Shown here one piece after another: positions 26,517 through 38,000 of a stretch of 64,000 nucleotides of DNA. Within the stretch, counting starts at the first letter, position 1. Each line of letters opens with the position of its first letter. The notes under the pieces were generated by a model, which saw only the letters and a program-made list of their open reading frames with translations, ran no database searches and was not told the origin of the DNA. Made by a program: the position numbers and the translations under genes. The stretch is from Methylomonas rosea. Its GTDB lineage: Bacteria > Pseudomonadota > Gammaproteobacteria > Methylococcales > Methylomonadaceae. The stretch is from NCBI RefSeq assembly GCF_024505055.1, contig NZ_JANIBL010000004.1, positions 1 through 64,000 of the forward strand. Direction: 5' to 3'.

Positions 26517-27964
26517 AGTTGGCGGAGTTTCTAAACGGGCTGCTGGTAAATCCGCCGGATTTGGATATTAGCGGCATGTGTTTGGATAGCCGAAAAATCC
26601 GGGCTGGCGATGCCTTTATTGCGTTGAACGGTGCAGTCCAGCATGGCATTGCTCATGCGGAACAGGCTATTACCAACGGGGCGACAGTGGTGCTTTACGA
26701 CCCAATCGGCGCCAATGTTGATAAGTTGAAAGTACCAAGTTTGGCGATAACCGACTTGTCCCAAAAGCTGGGCGATATCGCCGCAAGATTTTACGGCAAT
26801 CCATCGCAAATATTGAATGTGATCGGTGTGACCGGCACCAACGGCAAGACCACCTGTAGCCAATTAATCGCGCAGGCTTTGCCGGCTTGCGGCGTGATCG
26901 GCACTCTGGGTTGGGGCGATGTCGGCAACTTGCAACCGACGGCCAATACAACGCCGGATGCGTTAGCCGTGCAGCAGATGCTGAATGAATTTGTAAAGCA
27001 GGATAAGCGCAACGCGGCCATGGAAGTGTCCTCGCACGGCTTACACCAGGGCCGAGTTAACGGGGTTAACTTCAAAGGCGCGGTATTCACCAATTTGAGC
27101 CGCGACCATTTGGACTATCACGGCAGCATGGCGGAATACCTGCAAGCCAAACTGACCTTGTTTAAAACGCCGGGCCTGCAATTTGCGGTGGTCAATCTGG
27201 ACGATGCGAGCAGCGCCGAGGTATTGCAAAGCCTGCCGGACGCGGTGCAAAGCTGGACATACAGCGCGACCGGCCAACGCGGCACGGCTAAGGAAGCCGT
27301 AAGCGCCGAGCAAGTAAAACATAGCGCCGCCGGCATCGAATTCGACGTAGTCTGGGGCGAGCAAAGACGTCGGGCAAAGACATCGCTGGTTGGTGGTTTT
27401 AACCTGGACAACGTGCTGGCCGTGCTTTGTGTGCTGTTGGCGACCGGCAGCGAATTCGATGCTGCCGTCGCGCAACTGGCCAAATTAAACGCGATTGCCG
27501 GCCGCATGGAAAAATTCGGCGGCAACGGCAAACCCACGATATTTGTGGATTATGCGCACAGCCCGGACGCGCTGGAAAAAGTGCTGAAAGCTGTCAAAGG
27601 CGCGAACCGGCTAAAAGTGGTATTCGGTTGCGGCGGCGACCGCGATAAGGGCAAGCGTCCGCTGATGGGTCGGATTGCCGAAACCTGGGCTGATCAAGTC
27701 ATCGTCACGGACGACAATCCGCGCAGCGAAGCGCCATTAGCGATTATTAAAGACATATTGAGCGACTGCCAAAGCCAAAAAATAATGGTAATTAACGATA
27801 GAACCACGGCCATAAACACAGTGATACGACAAGCAGACCCAGACGATTGCGTAGTGATAGCCGGCAAGGGCCACGAGGACTACCAAGAAATCGGCGGCGT
27901 GAAGCAGCCGTTCAGCGATAGCGCTGTCGTCAAGCAAGCACTGGCGGCGTGGAGCAAGCCATGA
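26513..27964 (+). CDS. murE: UDP-MurNAc-L-Ala-D-Glu: meso-DAP ligase MurE
   Basis: MurE adds meso-diaminopimelate to UDP-MurNAc-dipeptide in the cytoplasm. The 483-residue protein has the three Mur-ligase domains, with the ATP P-loop GVTGTNGKTT at 105-114. The DNPR motif (401-404) that recognises meso-DAP is present, so the wall is the standard Gram-negative type. This agrees with dapF at the left of the window. It overlaps ftsI by four bases; the murF start lies just inside its end. Confidence 0.96.
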   Translation: MKLAEFLNGLLVNPPDLDISGMCLDSRKIRAGDAFIALNGAVQHGIAHAEQAITNGATVVLYDPIGANVDKLKVPSLAITDLSQKLGDIAARFYGNPSQILNVIGVTGTNGKTTCSQLIAQALPACGVIGTLGWGDVGNLQPTANTTPDALAVQQMLNEFVKQDKRNAAMEVSSHGLHQGRVNGVNFKGAVFTNLSRDHLDYHGSMAEYLQAKLTLFKTPGLQFAVVNLDDASSAEVLQSLPDAVQSWTYSATGQRGTAKEAVSAEQVKHSAAGIEFDVVWGEQRRRAKTSLVGGFNLDNVLAVLCVLLATGSEFDAAVAQLAKLNAIAGRMEKFGGNGKPTIFVDYAHSPDALEKVLKAVKGANRLKVVFGCGGDRDKGKRPLMGRIAETWADQVIVTDDNPRSEAPLAIIKDILSDCQSQKIMVINDRTTAINTVIRQADPDDCVVIAGKGHEDYQEIGGVKQPFSDSAVVKQALAAWSKP

Positions 27965-29325
27965 AACTGCAACTTAGCGAGATCGCCCAAGCCGTCAATG
28001 GCAAGCTGATCGGCGACGACAAAGAAATCCGCGCCACAGGTATCGACACCCGCACCTTACAACCCGGCGCGCTATACATCGCGATAAACGGCAAGAATTT
28101 CGACGGCCACAGCTTTATCGACAAAGCCGAGCAAGCCGGTGCCGTAGCGCTACTGCTGGAACACGCCGCACCATCGGCTTTACCGCAAATCATTGTCGCC
28201 GATACGCGTTTGGCATTGGCGGAATTGGGCGGATACTGGCGTAGACAATTAGCTGTCAAAGTAGCCGGCGTCACCGGCAGCAACGGCAAAACCACCGTCA
28301 AGGAGATGATTGCGGCGATTTTCGCCACCCAAGGCCCTACCCTATCGACTCAAGGCAATCTGAACAACGACATCGGTGTGCCACTGACACTATTGAAACT
28401 GGACGACAGCCATCGCTACGCGGTGATTGAAATGGGCGCCAACCACCCTGGTGAGATTGGCTACACCAGCCGCTACGCACAAGCTGATGTCAGCGTCATC
28501 ACCAATATCGGCGCCGCTCACATCGAAGGCTTCGGTAGCATTGAAGGCGTCGCCAAAACCAAGGGCGAAATCATCGAAAGCCTCGGTGAAAACGGCGTGG
28601 CGGTATTAAATCGCGACGACGCTTTTTACGATTTCTTGCTAAAGCTGGCCGGCAGCCGCCGTAATGTAACGTTCGGATTGAATCCCTTAGCCGACGTCAC
28701 TGCGCTAAATATCGACACAGCCCTGGATTCGCAGGGCTTTGCCACCCGTTTCGAACTAAAAACGGCGACTGATGTTTTACCGATCCGACTGCATCTGGCC
28801 GGCGCCCATAACGTGAAAAACGCCTTGGCTGCGGCAACGGTGGCCATGCAATTCGGCATAAGTCTTCAAGACATTAAACAAGGCCTGGAACAGCTCAAGC
28901 CCGTCACCGGTCGCATGCAACCCCTATTGGGCCGCAAGGGCACTATCATCATCGACGACACCTATAACGCCAACCCCAGCTCGCTGAAAGCCGCACTGGA
29001 CGTGCTGACCGACTGTGGTAACGAAGCCTGGCTGGCCTTGGGCGCTTTCGGCGAGCTAGGCCCGGATAGCCCGGCGATACACCGGGAAATGGGCGAATTA
29101 ATCAAGGCAAAATCGGTAAAACGCTTATTCGCGACCGGTGCCCTGGCAAAACATGCCGTTGAAGCCTTTGGCGACGGCGGTCAGTTTTTCGACAGTCAGG
29201 AACAATTGATAGACACCTTGACACAAGCCGTCACAGGTAAGGAAACCGTATTGGTTAAAGGCTCGCGCGCCCAGAAAATGGAAAACGTGGTGGCGGCGAT
29301 GGTCAACAATTTCAGAGCAGCCTAA
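27961..29325 (+). CDS. murF: UDP-MurNAc-tripeptide: D-Ala-D-Ala ligase MurF
   Basis: MurF adds D-Ala-D-Ala to complete the UDP-MurNAc-pentapeptide. The 454-residue protein has the Mur ligase layout with P-loop [10 protein letters not shown] at 103-112, the NNDIGVP motif after it and a late DDTYNANP motif. The ATG at 27961 overlaps the murE stop by four bases and has a GGAG ribosome site; an in-frame GTG at 27949 would add four residues and is less likely. It overlaps mraY by one base. Confidence 0.95.
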   Translation: MKLQLSEIAQAVNGKLIGDDKEIRATGIDTRTLQPGALYIAINGKNFDGHSFIDKAEQAGAVALLLEHAAPSALPQIIVADTRLALAELGGYWRRQLAVKVAGVTGSNGKTTVKEMIAAIFATQGPTLSTQGNLNNDIGVPLTLLKLDDSHRYAVIEMGANHPGEIGYTSRYAQADVSVITNIGAAHIEGFGSIEGVAKTKGEIIESLGENGVAVLNRDDAFYDFLLKLAGSRRNVTFGLNPLADVTALNIDTALDSQGFATRFELKTATDVLPIRLHLAGAHNVKNALAAATVAMQFGISLQDIKQGLEQLKPVTGRMQPLLGRKGTIIIDDTYNANPSSLKAALDVLTDCGNEAWLALGAFGELGPDSPAIHREMGELIKAKSVKRLFATGALAKHAVEAFGDGGQFFDSQEQLIDTLTQAVTGKETVLVKGSRAQKMENVVAAMVNNFRAA

Positions 29326-30407
29326 TGTTACTTTTACTCGCGGATTTTTTAAGCAATATCGACAGCGGCTTCCGGGTGCTGCATTACCTGACCTTTCGCG
29401 CCATTTTGGGCGTATTAACCGCACTCAGTATTTCCTTGATGGCCGGTCCGGCCATGATCGAAAAATTGACCCGCAAAAAAATCGGTCAAAGCGTGCGCGA
29501 CGACGGTCCGCAAAGCCATTTCTCAAAATCCGGTACCCCCACTATGGGTGGCGCGATGATTCTGTTCGCAGTGGCGATCAGCACCCTGCTTTGCGCCGAT
29601 TTGAGCAATCGTTATATCTGGGTGGTCTTGCTGGTAACGCTAGCCCATGGCGTGATTGGCTTTATCGACGATTATAAAAAAGTCCTGCTAGGCAACAGCG
29701 ACGGCCTGTCCGCCCGCGCCAAATATTTCTGGCAATCGGTAGTGGCGCTGGGTGCTGCCTTGTACTTGTATAACACGGCTCAGGTTGCCGCGGAAACTCA
29801 GTTCATCGTGCCGTTTTTCAAGAACGTGACACTAGACATAGGCTGGGGCTACGTGGTGCTGACCTATTTCGTCATCGTCGGCTCCAGCAATGCGGTCAAC
29901 CTGACCGACGGTCTGGATGGCTTGGCCATCATGCCGACCGTGATGATCGCCGCTGCCTTAGCGATTTTTGCGTATTTATCCGGCCACGTTAATTTCTCGC
30001 AATATCTGGCTATCCCGCATATACCTAAAGCCGGCGAACTCGTGGTGTTTTGCGCTGCCCTGGTGGGTTCCGGGCTAGGCTTTTTGTGGTTTAACACCTA
30101 TCCGGCCATGGTGTTCATGGGCGACGTCGGCGCGCTGGCCTTGGGCGCCGCGCTGGGCATCGTCGCGGTGCTGGTTAGACAGGAAATCGTCTTGGTGATC
30201 ATGGGCGGCATCTTTGTGATGGAAACCATTTCGGTGATTATCCAGGTCGCCTCGTTCAAAACCCGCAAAAAGCGCGTGTTTCTGATGGCGCCGATCCACC
30301 ATCATTACGAATTAAAAGGCTGGCCGGAGCCGCGCATCATCGTCCGGTTCTGGATTATCTCGGTCATCCTAGTGTTAATCGGCTTGGCCACCTTGAAACT
30401 GAGATAA
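29325..30407 (+). CDS. mraY: Phospho-MurNAc-pentapeptide translocase MraY
   Basis: MraY transfers phospho-MurNAc-pentapeptide onto undecaprenyl phosphate to make lipid I at the inner membrane. The 360-residue protein has ten predicted membrane helices. The conserved cytoplasmic-loop motifs are present: [14 protein letters not shown], the [13 protein letters not shown] block, the MGDVGAL motif and the [12 protein letters not shown] histidine loop. It is placed between murF and murD as usual. Confidence 0.97.
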   Translation: MLLLLADFLSNIDSGFRVLHYLTFRAILGVLTALSISLMAGPAMIEKLTRKKIGQSVRDDGPQSHFSKSGTPTMGGAMILFAVAISTLLCADLSNRYIWVVLLVTLAHGVIGFIDDYKKVLLGNSDGLSARAKYFWQSVVALGAALYLYNTAQVAAETQFIVPFFKNVTLDIGWGYVVLTYFVIVGSSNAVNLTDGLDGLAIMPTVMIAAALAIFAYLSGHVNFSQYLAIPHIPKAGELVVFCAALVGSGLGFLWFNTYPAMVFMGDVGALALGAALGIVAVLVRQEIVLVIMGGIFVMETISVIIQVASFKTRKKRVFLMAPIHHHYELKGWPEPRIIVRFWIISVILVLIGLATLKLR

Positions 30408-30409
30408 GC

Positions 30410-31780
30410 ATGAACACCACCGCCCTACTCAGCAATCTGCAAACCCATTTCAACCTAAATCCGGATAGCGCTCGCCTATTGATCGTAGGATTGGGCGCTA
30501 CCGGCTATTCGGCTGCGCAATTTTTGCAAAAGACGCCGATTAAATTCGCGGTGATCGACAGCCGGAAAAACCCGCCGCTGATTGATAATTTACGTGAACA
30601 AATGCCGGACGTGGCGGTGTTTTCCGGCGGCTTCGACCAATCCGCGCTGGATGTCGCCACGCATTTACTGGTCAGCCCTGGCGTTTCCTTACACGAAGCC
30701 GCCATCCAAAAAGCCGTGCAAGCAGGCGTCATTGTGCTGAGCGATATCGATCTATTCGCTTGTGCCACCGACAAACCGATTATCGCCATCACCGGCTCCA
30801 ATGGTAAAAGCACCGTCACCACCATGCTGGGCGAAATGGCTAACGCCGCCGGCGTAAAAACCGCTATCGGCGGCAATCTAGGCACACCCGCGCTGGATTT
30901 GCTGCAACAGGACGCCGAACTCTACGTTCTGGAACTGTCCAGCTTCCAATTGGAACGCACCACGGCGTTGAACGCCAGTGTTGCCACGGTATTAAACGTC
31001 AGCCCGGACCATCTGGATCGCCACGACGGCATGGCTGGCTATGCGGCGGAAAAACAGCGCGTGTTCCGGGGCGACGGCGTAATGATTCTGAACGCCGATG
31101 ACGCGATGGTTATGGCCATGCGCGATCCCACCCGACAAACATTGACTTTCTCCACCCAAACTCCAGCCGACTTTTATCTGCGTCGCGGCGAAACCGATAC
31201 CTTGATGCAAGGCGAACAAGCCCTGATGGCAGCCGGCAAACTGCGCCTGGAAGGTACCCACAATATCGCCAATGCACTGGCCGCCCTGGCCCTGGGCACC
31301 GCCGCGGGCCTGAGCATCACCAAAATGTGCGATGCGCTCAGAAAATTCAAAGGCCTGCCGCACCGTATGCAAAAAGTCGCGGACAAAGGCGGCATTAATT
31401 GGGTTAACGATTCCAAAGCTACCAACATCGGTGCCTGTATCGCCGCGCTAAACGGCTACGAGCATAAAGTGATTTTGATTGCCGGCGGCGAGGCCAAAGG
31501 CGCGGATATGAGCGAACTGGTGCCGGCCGTCACCGAAAAAACCAAGGCCGTGGTGCTGATAGGCAAAGACGCGCCATTGATCGCACAGGCTTTGAATAAC
31601 TGTGTGCCTGTCCATTTCGCAGGCAATATGAAAGAAGCGGTCACCATAGCAGCCAGCTTGGCCAGCGAAGGCGACAGCGTGCTGCTGTCGCCGGCCTGCG
31701 CCAGTCTGGATCAATATCGCAGCTATGTTGATCGCGGCAATAAATTCGCCGAAGCCGTGATGAGTCTGCCCTTATGTTGA
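30410..31780 (+). CDS. murD: UDP-MurNAc-L-Ala: D-Glu ligase MurD
   Basis: MurD adds D-glutamate to UDP-MurNAc-L-Ala. The 456-residue protein has the N-terminal UDP-binding Rossmann domain (VGLGATGYSA, 26-35), the P-loop ITGSNGKST at 127-135, and the C-terminal ligase domain with LSPACASLDQY near the end. It begins two bases after mraY and overlaps the ftsW start by seven bases. Confidence 0.96.
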   Translation: MNTTALLSNLQTHFNLNPDSARLLIVGLGATGYSAAQFLQKTPIKFAVIDSRKNPPLIDNLREQMPDVAVFSGGFDQSALDVATHLLVSPGVSLHEAAIQKAVQAGVIVLSDIDLFACATDKPIIAITGSNGKSTVTTMLGEMANAAGVKTAIGGNLGTPALDLLQQDAELYVLELSSFQLERTTALNASVATVLNVSPDHLDRHDGMAGYAAEKQRVFRGDGVMILNADDAMVMAMRDPTRQTLTFSTQTPADFYLRRGETDTLMQGEQALMAAGKLRLEGTHNIANALAALALGTAAGLSITKMCDALRKFKGLPHRMQKVADKGGINWVNDSKATNIGACIAALNGYEHKVILIAGGEAKGADMSELVPAVTEKTKAVVLIGKDAPLIAQALNNCVPVHFAGNMKEAVTIAASLASEGDSVLLSPACASLDQYRSYVDRGNKFAEAVMSLPLC

Positions 31781-32940
31781 AGCCAACAGCCAAGCCACGC
31801 ACGCAAAACCGCTTGCACATCGACCCGGTGTTGATGTTGGCGTGCTTCAGCCTGCTGGGCATCGGTTTCATGCTGGTCACCTCGTCCTCTTTGCATTTGG
31901 GCGTAAAAATGGCCGACGACATTTCGCACTACCCGTTCAAGCAGTTGATACATATTGCGTTCGGCTTAGGCTTTTCCGCGATCATTTTGAACATACCGAT
32001 GCAAAGCTGGGAAAGAATGGGACAAACCCTGTTTATCGCCGGCCTGGCCTTGCTGCTGGTGGTGTTAATTCCGGGCGTCGGCATCAAAGTCAACGGCAGC
32101 ATCCGCTGGCTGTCGATTCTGGGACTACGGATCCAGGTATCGGAAGTGGTGAAATTCATCTCGGTGATTTACATGGCCGGTTACGTCACCCGCCATTCAG
32201 ACCATGTGCGTCGATCCGCGTTCGGTTTGGTCAAACCGTTAATGCTATTTTCAGTGGCTTGCGTACTGCTATTGCTGGAACCTGACTTCGGCTCCGCAGT
32301 GGTGATTCTGATCATCGCGATGGGCATGATGTTTTTGGGCGGTGCCAGAATTTCCCAGTTCATTATTTTATTGGGACTGGTTGCCGGCTTGGCGGTGATA
32401 TTGGTCATCGAGTCGCCATATCGATTGGCGCGGGTGACCAGCTTCATGGACCCATGGGCCGACGCCAGGGATACCGGTTTTCAGTTAACCCAGGCCTTGA
32501 TTTCATTCGGTCGCGGCGAGTTTTTTGGGGTTGGCCTGGGCAACGGCCTGCAAAAGCTGTTTTATCTACCGGAAGCGCATACCGACTTTTTGTTCTCCGT
32601 ACTGGGAGAAGAACTCGGCCTGCTCGGCGTATTGCTGATCATTGCGCTGTTCGCTGCCCTGGTAGTCCGTGCCTTTGCGATTGGTGAACAAGCCGAGCAA
32701 GCCGGCCTGAAATTTTCCGCGCTGGCGGCTTACGGTCTGGGTATCTGGTTTGGCTTCCAATCCTTCGTCAACATGGGCGTGAACATGGGCATGCTGCCCA
32801 CCAAAGGTTTGACCCTGCCACTGATGAGTTACGGCGGCGGCAGTATGATCGTGATGTGCGGCGCAATGGCGGTATTGTTCAGGATTCACTACGAAGTGAC
32901 CGAACACAATAAAAGCAATGTGAAGGGGAAACACGGATGA
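31774..32940 (+). CDS. ftsW: Septal peptidoglycan polymerase FtsW
   Basis: FtsW is the SEDS-family glycosyltransferase that polymerises septal glycan with FtsI. The 388-residue protein has about ten membrane helices. The large periplasmic loop contains the SPYRLARV and FGRGEFFGVGLGNG regions, and the C-terminal signature is present (LPLMSYGGGSM). The N-terminal 15 or so residues are basic and cytoplasmic. It overlaps murD by seven bases and murG by four. Confidence 0.95.
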   Translation: MLKPTAKPRTQNRLHIDPVLMLACFSLLGIGFMLVTSSSLHLGVKMADDISHYPFKQLIHIAFGLGFSAIILNIPMQSWERMGQTLFIAGLALLLVVLIPGVGIKVNGSIRWLSILGLRIQVSEVVKFISVIYMAGYVTRHSDHVRRSAFGLVKPLMLFSVACVLLLLEPDFGSAVVILIIAMGMMFLGGARISQFIILLGLVAGLAVILVIESPYRLARVTSFMDPWADARDTGFQLTQALISFGRGEFFGVGLGNGLQKLFYLPEAHTDFLFSVLGEELGLLGVLLIIALFAALVVRAFAIGEQAEQAGLKFSALAAYGLGIWFGFQSFVNMGVNMGMLPTKGLTLPLMSYGGGSMIVMCGAMAVLFRIHYEVTEHNKSNVKGKHG

Positions 32941-34001
32941 GCGGCCGCATCGTGATCATGGCGGGCGGCACCGGCGGACATGTATTTCCAGCGCTGGCGG
33001 TTGCGCAAGAAATGCGCGAACGTGGCTGGCAAGTCAGCTGGCTGGGTACCGAGAAAGGCCTGGAAAGCCGGGTGGTGCCTGCCAATAATATCGATATCGA
33101 CTGGCTGGCGGTGGCTGGTATGCGCGGCAAAGGCCTGTTCTCCAAACTCGGTGCCGGTTTTAAATTGATTCAAGCCTGCCTGCAAGCACGACGGATATTG
33201 AAGCAGCGTCAACCCAATGTGGTATTGGGCATGGGCGGCTTTGTGGCAGGACCGGGCGGCCTGATGGCCAAATGGTTGGGCATCCCGCTGGTGATACACG
33301 AACAAAACCGAGTACCGGGCACCACGAACCGGTTGTTGGTGAAACTGGCCACCCGCAAAGTGCTGGAAGCGTTTCCGGACAGCTTCGCCAAGTCGGTAAA
33401 CGCAATTTGTACCGGCAACCCGTTAAGAGATGCGTTTATCGGTCTGCCGGAAAAATCGGAATGGCATCCGCAAGCCGGCCGCAATTTAAAGATTTTGATC
33501 CTGGGCGGCAGCCAGGGCGCCAAAGTCTTAAACGACACTGTGCCTGAGGCCTTGGCCGGATTGAGTAATCTGGACGTAAAACACCAGACCGGCAGTGCCA
33601 TGCAAGATGAAGTAGCCGAGCGCTACCGTAATCTGGGTCTGAACGCCGAAGCCTTGGCCTTTATCGAGGATATGGCCAGCGCCTACCAATGGGCCGACTT
33701 GATTGTCTGCCGGGCCGGCGCGATGACCGTCAGCGAAGTGGCGGCCTGCGGTTTGCCGGCGATTTTCGTGCCCTTGCTGCACGCCATCGACGATCACCAA
33801 TCCGCAAACGCCAAATATTTAAGCGAAGCTGGCGCGGCAATCTTGCTGCCGCAACCTGAATTAAACGCGGAAAATCTGCGTAAAACCATAGAACAAGCCA
33901 TGACATCATTAACATCCATGAGCCGGGCCGCCAAAGCCAAGGCCAGACTCGCCGCCACTCAGACCGTGGCCGATATTTGCGTTGCGGAGGCCGCCGTATG
34001 A
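32937..34001 (+). CDS. murG: Lipid II synthase MurG
   Basis: MurG transfers GlcNAc from UDP-GlcNAc to lipid I, making lipid II on the cytoplasmic face of the membrane. The 354-residue GT-B enzyme has the first glycine-rich loop [11 protein letters not shown] (9-19), the second around [13 protein letters not shown], and the UDP-GlcNAc site [14 protein letters not shown] with the conserved Glu. The ATG overlaps the ftsW stop by four bases, and murC starts in an ATGA overlap at its end. Confidence 0.96.
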   Translation: MSGRIVIMAGGTGGHVFPALAVAQEMRERGWQVSWLGTEKGLESRVVPANNIDIDWLAVAGMRGKGLFSKLGAGFKLIQACLQARRILKQRQPNVVLGMGGFVAGPGGLMAKWLGIPLVIHEQNRVPGTTNRLLVKLATRKVLEAFPDSFAKSVNAICTGNPLRDAFIGLPEKSEWHPQAGRNLKILILGGSQGAKVLNDTVPEALAGLSNLDVKHQTGSAMQDEVAERYRNLGLNAEALAFIEDMASAYQWADLIVCRAGAMTVSEVAACGLPAIFVPLLHAIDDHQSANAKYLSEAGAAILLPQPELNAENLRKTIEQAMTSLTSMSRAAKAKARLAATQTVADICVAEAAV

Positions 34002-35425
34002 ACCGCCCCAACATCGAAAACCAGGCGCTGGGCGACATCGACAAAATCCACTTCGTCGGTGTCGGAGGCACCGGCATGAGCGGTATCGCCGAGGTGTTGT
34101 CAAACTTGGGCTATACCGTCTCCGGCTCGGATATTAGAGGCTCGGCGGTTACCGACCGTTTACAAGCCATGGGCGTCAAAGTCTATTTCGGCCATCATGC
34201 GGACAATGTCGCCGATGTCGATGTGGTCGTTACCTCCACAGCTGTTGATAGAACCAACCCGGAAATCGTCACCGCCTACGAAAATCGCATCCCTGTAATT
34301 CCGCGCGCGGAAATGCTGGCCGAACTGATGCGCTTTAGATTCGGCATCGCCGTCGCCGGCACGCACGGTAAGACCACTACCACCAGCCTAACCACGATGA
34401 TGCTGGCCGAAGGCGGCCTGGATCCGACTTTCGTGATCGGCGGTCGTTTGAACAGCGCCGGCGCTAACGCCAAATTAGGTTTAGGAAAATACCTGGTCGC
34501 CGAAGCGGACGAAAGCGATGCGTCTTTCTTGTACCTGCAACCGATGATGGCGATCGTCACCAACATCGACCAAGACCACATGGAAACCTACGGCGGCAGT
34601 TACAACCGCTTGAAGGATACTTTCATCAAATTTTTGCACCAACTGCCTTTCTACGGATTGGCGGTATTGTGCAGTGACGACCCCGGCGTCTGCGAGATTC
34701 TGCCGAACATTTCCAAGCCGGTGAAAACCTACGGCGTCAATGAAGAAGCCGACGTACGGGCCATAGACATTAAACAAGACGGCTTGCGCACCCATTTCTC
34801 CGTGTTGCGTTGGGGCGGACAACCGCCGCTAAAAGTCACGCTTAATCTGCCTGGCTGGCACAACATGCTCAACGCGTTGGCCGCCACCACCATTGCCACC
34901 GCGCTGGGCGTGGACGATGCCGCCATAGTCAAAAGTCTGGCCGAATTCAAAGGCGTGGGCAGACGTTTTCAAATCAATGGCGACGTGGATTTCAACGGCG
35001 GCAAGCTGACGCTGGTCGACGATTACGGCCACCACCCGCGCGAACTGGCCGCCACCCTGGAAGCCTTGCGTCAAGCCTGGCCGAGCCGCCGTAAAGTCGT
35101 AGTGTTTCAACCGCATCGTTATACCCGCACCCGCGACCTGTTCGAAGATTTTGTCGAAGTGCTATCCAGCGTCGATGTGCTGATTTTGCTGGATGTCTAT
35201 TCGGCCGGCGAAGCGCCGATTACCGGTGCGGACGGCAAAGCCTTGAGCCGCTCGATTAGAGTGCGCGGCCAGGTTGATCCGGTATTCGTGCAAAACCGTG
35301 AAGATTTGGCAACCATCCTGGCGGGTATCGTCGAAAAAGACGACGTGGTATTGACCATGGGCGCCGGCAACGTTGGCCAGATCGCCGCCGAATTGCCGCA
35401 ACAATTGGCCGAGGCCTTAAAGTGA
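33998..35425 (+). CDS. murC: UDP-MurNAc: L-Ala ligase MurC
   Basis: MurC adds L-alanine to UDP-MurNAc, the first peptide step. From ATG 33998 the protein is 475 aa, with the N-terminal [15 protein letters not shown]-binding loop and the P-loop GTHGKTTT at 121-128. The ATG overlaps the murG stop (ATGA) and has a GGAGG ribosome site seven bases upstream, so this start is preferred over an in-frame ATG at 33977. The C-terminal DDYGHHP motif is present. The next gene, murB, overlaps by four bases. Confidence 0.95.
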   Translation: MNRPNIENQALGDIDKIHFVGVGGTGMSGIAEVLSNLGYTVSGSDIRGSAVTDRLQAMGVKVYFGHHADNVADVDVVVTSTAVDRTNPEIVTAYENRIPVIPRAEMLAELMRFRFGIAVAGTHGKTTTTSLTTMMLAEGGLDPTFVIGGRLNSAGANAKLGLGKYLVAEADESDASFLYLQPMMAIVTNIDQDHMETYGGSYNRLKDTFIKFLHQLPFYGLAVLCSDDPGVCEILPNISKPVKTYGVNEEADVRAIDIKQDGLRTHFSVLRWGGQPPLKVTLNLPGWHNMLNALAATTIATALGVDDAAIVKSLAEFKGVGRRFQINGDVDFNGGKLTLVDDYGHHPRELAATLEALRQAWPSRRKVVVFQPHRYTRTRDLFEDFVEVLSSVDVLILLDVYSAGEAPITGADGKALSRSIRVRGQVDPVFVQNREDLATILAGIVEKDDVVLTMGAGNVGQIAAELPQQLAEALK

Positions 35426-36303
35426 TGGTGGCGAGAGGCACTTTATTAAACAACGAGCCGCTGGCGAAATACACCAGTTGGCGCGTGGGCGGTCCAGCCC
35501 AGCATTTGTATATTCCGGAAAACAAGGCCGACCTGATCGAATTTATCGCCAGCCTGCCGGCGGGCGAACCGCTGTACTGGATGGGCTTGGGCAGCAATTT
35601 GCTGGTGCGCGACGGCGGCATTCGCGGCACGGTGATTAACACCCGCGGCCGCCTGAAAGAAATGTATCTCGCCGATTCCGAGCGGGTTTATGTGGAAGCC
35701 GGCGTACCTTGCGCCCATGTTGCCCGTTTTTGTGCCGATTTAGGCCTAACCGGTGCCGAGTTTTTAGCCGGCATCCCCGGCACGATGGGCGGTGCGTTGA
35801 AAATGAATGCCGGCGCCTTTGGCGGCGAGACCTGGAGCATCGTCGAGAAAGTGGAAATGATCAACCCGCGCGGTGAAGTGATTCAGCGCGATCATCACGA
35901 ATTCGAAGTGGCCTACCGTTCGGTCAAAGGTTTGGCCGATGAATGGTTCTTGTCGGCTCAACTGAAATTAAGCAAAGGCAACAGTGAAGCCAGCCAGCAA
36001 CATATCAAAGCCTTGCTGGAAAAACGTAACGCCTCGCAACCGACCAATAAGCCGACTTGCGGTTCGGTATTCAAGAATCCGCCCGGCGATTACGCGGCAC
36101 GCTTGATCGAAGCCTGCGGCCTAAAGGGCTTTGCGATAGGCGGCGCAGTGGTATCGGAAAAACACGCCAATTTTATCGAGAATCGCGGCAATGCCAGCTC
36201 GGAAGATATAGAAGCCTTGATCGAACATATTCAAACTCAAGTACAAACGCAATTCGGCATCAGTCTGCACACTGAGGTCTGCCGGGTAGGTGAAAAAGCA
36301 TGA
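35422..36303 (+). CDS. murB: UDP-N-acetylenolpyruvoylglucosamine reductase MurB
   Basis: MurB reduces UDP-GlcNAc-enolpyruvate to UDP-MurNAc using NADPH and FAD. The 293-residue protein has the FAD-binding [12 protein letters not shown] loop (about 54-65) and the [20 protein letters not shown] block with substrate contacts. The catalytic serine context GSVFKNP lies in the C-terminal part, and a conserved Glu follows late. The length and missing loop match the type II (short) class. It overlaps murC and ddl by four bases each. Confidence 0.95.
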   Translation: MMVARGTLLNNEPLAKYTSWRVGGPAQHLYIPENKADLIEFIASLPAGEPLYWMGLGSNLLVRDGGIRGTVINTRGRLKEMYLADSERVYVEAGVPCAHVARFCADLGLTGAEFLAGIPGTMGGALKMNAGAFGGETWSIVEKVEMINPRGEVIQRDHHEFEVAYRSVKGLADEWFLSAQLKLSKGNSEASQQHIKALLEKRNASQPTNKPTCGSVFKNPPGDYAARLIEACGLKGFAIGGAVVSEKHANFIENRGNASSEDIEALIEHIQTQVQTQFGISLHTEVCRVGEKA

Positions 36304-37250
36304 AGCCATTACGCATCAAAAATGCCTCCGATTTCGGCAAAGTCGCCGTCCTGCTGGGCGGCTCCGCTGCCGAGCGCGAAATATCCTTGAACAGCGGCAA
36401 CGCGGTGTATCAAGCCTTGAAAGCGCAGGGCGTCGATGCGGTGGCGATAGACGTGACCGGCAGCCCGATTGAGGCTTTAGCCGATGTAAAAGTTGATAGA
36501 GTATTCAACGTAATCCACGGCCGCGGCGGTGAAGACGGCGTGTTACAAGCGGTATTGCAAGTAATGGGTTTGCCGTATACCGGTTCCGGCGTGATGGCCT
36601 CGGCATTGAGCATGGATAAATTGCGCACCAAGCTGTGCTGGCAGGGTTTGGGCTTACGCACGCCGCTCTGGTTCGTCCTGAAAAGCGCCGCTGACATTGA
36701 CTCGTGTATCGCCAAACTGGGTTTTCCGGTGATTGTTAAACCGGCGCAGGAAGGCTCCAGCATTGGCATGAGCAAAGCCACTAACCGCGACGAACTGGTC
36801 GCCGCGCTGCAATTGGCCAAGCAATATCTATGCGACGTTTACGCTGAACAATGGGTGCAAGGCCAGGAATTCACCGTCGGCGTGTTGGACGGCGAGGCGT
36901 TGCCGGCTATCAGACTGGAAACGCCGAATACTTTTTACGATTTCGACGCCAAATATCGAGCGAATACCACGAAATACCATTGCCCCTGCGGCTTGAGCAC
37001 AGAGCGCGAACAACAATTGCAAGCCTTGGCGGTACAAGCCTGCCAAGGCTTGGATGTGAAAGGCTGGGCGCGCGTGGATGTATTTATCGACGCTAACGGC
37101 CAATCGCAATTGATCGAAGTGAATACCGTACCGGGTATGACAGACCATAGTTTGGTGCCGATGGCAGCCAAAGCGGTGGGGATTAGTTTCGAGGAATTGG
37201 TCTGGCGCATTTTGGAAACCAGCATGGCGGGTCCAGGTGAGCCGGTTTAG
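36300..37250 (+). CDS. ddlB: D-alanine--D-alanine ligase
   Basis: Ddl joins two D-alanines with ATP to give the dipeptide that MurF uses. The 316-residue ATP-grasp enzyme shows the N-terminal LLGGSAAEREISLNSG loop, the central KPAQEGSSIGM ATP site and the late VNTVPGMTDHSL motif with metal ligands. Position between murB and ftsQ matches the DdlB lineage of E. coli. Its last bases overlap the ftsQ start by 14. Confidence 0.95.
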   Translation: MKPLRIKNASDFGKVAVLLGGSAAEREISLNSGNAVYQALKAQGVDAVAIDVTGSPIEALADVKVDRVFNVIHGRGGEDGVLQAVLQVMGLPYTGSGVMASALSMDKLRTKLCWQGLGLRTPLWFVLKSAADIDSCIAKLGFPVIVKPAQEGSSIGMSKATNRDELVAALQLAKQYLCDVYAEQWVQGQEFTVGVLDGEALPAIRLETPNTFYDFDAKYRANTTKYHCPCGLSTEREQQLQALAVQACQGLDVKGWARVDVFIDANGQSQLIEVNTVPGMTDHSLVPMAAKAVGISFEELVWRILETSMAGPGEPV

Positions 37251-37980
37251 ATTCATCCTGATATCCGCGCTGTTGATCGGCGGCGGCTGGTGGACATGGC
37301 AGCAATTCGGCGCAAGCGCGCTGAGCAGCAAACCGATCCGCTACGTAAAGATTGAAGGCGCATTCCAATACACCAGCAAGGACAGGCTGAAAGAAGTATT
37401 GGCGCCGCAAATGAAACAAGGCTATTACCAGGCCGACATGGATGCGATTCATCAGGCGATTAAAGCGCTGCCCTTGGTGGACAAGGTCGATGTTAAGCGG
37501 GTGTGGCCGGATGCGGTACATATAAAAATTACCGAGCAAAAGCCAGTGGTGCGCTGGGGGAAATCGGCGCTGCTGAACAAACAAGGCGATTTGTTGGTGC
37601 CGGACAACATCGACGAATTTAAAAATTTACCACTGATTACCGGCCCGGACGGCCAGGAAAAGAAGCTGTTGGAGATTATGAAAGGCGTGTACATCGTGTT
37701 GAAGGATAAATCGATGCAGCTCGCCGAGTTTCACGTCAACGAACGGCGGGCGTGGCGGATCAAATTAGCCAGCGGCATGGAGATGCAGTTGGGCAGAAAG
37801 GCGCCGCTGGAAAATATGCAGCGCTTTTTAAGAACCATGGATTTATTGGGTGAGGAACAGCTAGCCATGATAGCGAGCGTGGATACCCGTTACCCGAACG
37901 GCTTTGCAGTGACCTGGAAACCGGAAGTCACCAACATCGATTGGAAAGCAATCGTGGAAAAAAACAAAAACCTGATTTAA
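37237..37980 (+). CDS. ftsQ: Cell division protein FtsQ
   Basis: FtsQ is a bitopic divisome protein that recruits FtsL/FtsB. The 247-residue protein has one membrane helix (about 5-22), a POTRA domain (about 35-105, IRYVKIEGAF onward) and a beta domain ending in a strand-rich tail. The start is GTG at 37237, inside the last codons of ddl, with a GGGTCCAGG region before it. Order ddl-ftsQ-ftsA-ftsZ is standard. Confidence 0.93.
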   Translation: MSRFRFILISALLIGGGWWTWQQFGASALSSKPIRYVKIEGAFQYTSKDRLKEVLAPQMKQGYYQADMDAIHQAIKALPLVDKVDVKRVWPDAVHIKITEQKPVVRWGKSALLNKQGDLLVPDNIDEFKNLPLITGPDGQEKKLLEIMKGVYIVLKDKSMQLAEFHVNERRAWRIKLASGMEMQLGRKAPLENMQRFLRTMDLLGEEQLAMIASVDTRYPNGFAVTWKPEVTNIDWKAIVEKNKNLI

Positions 37981-38000
37981 ACGTTTACCGAGCATAAACA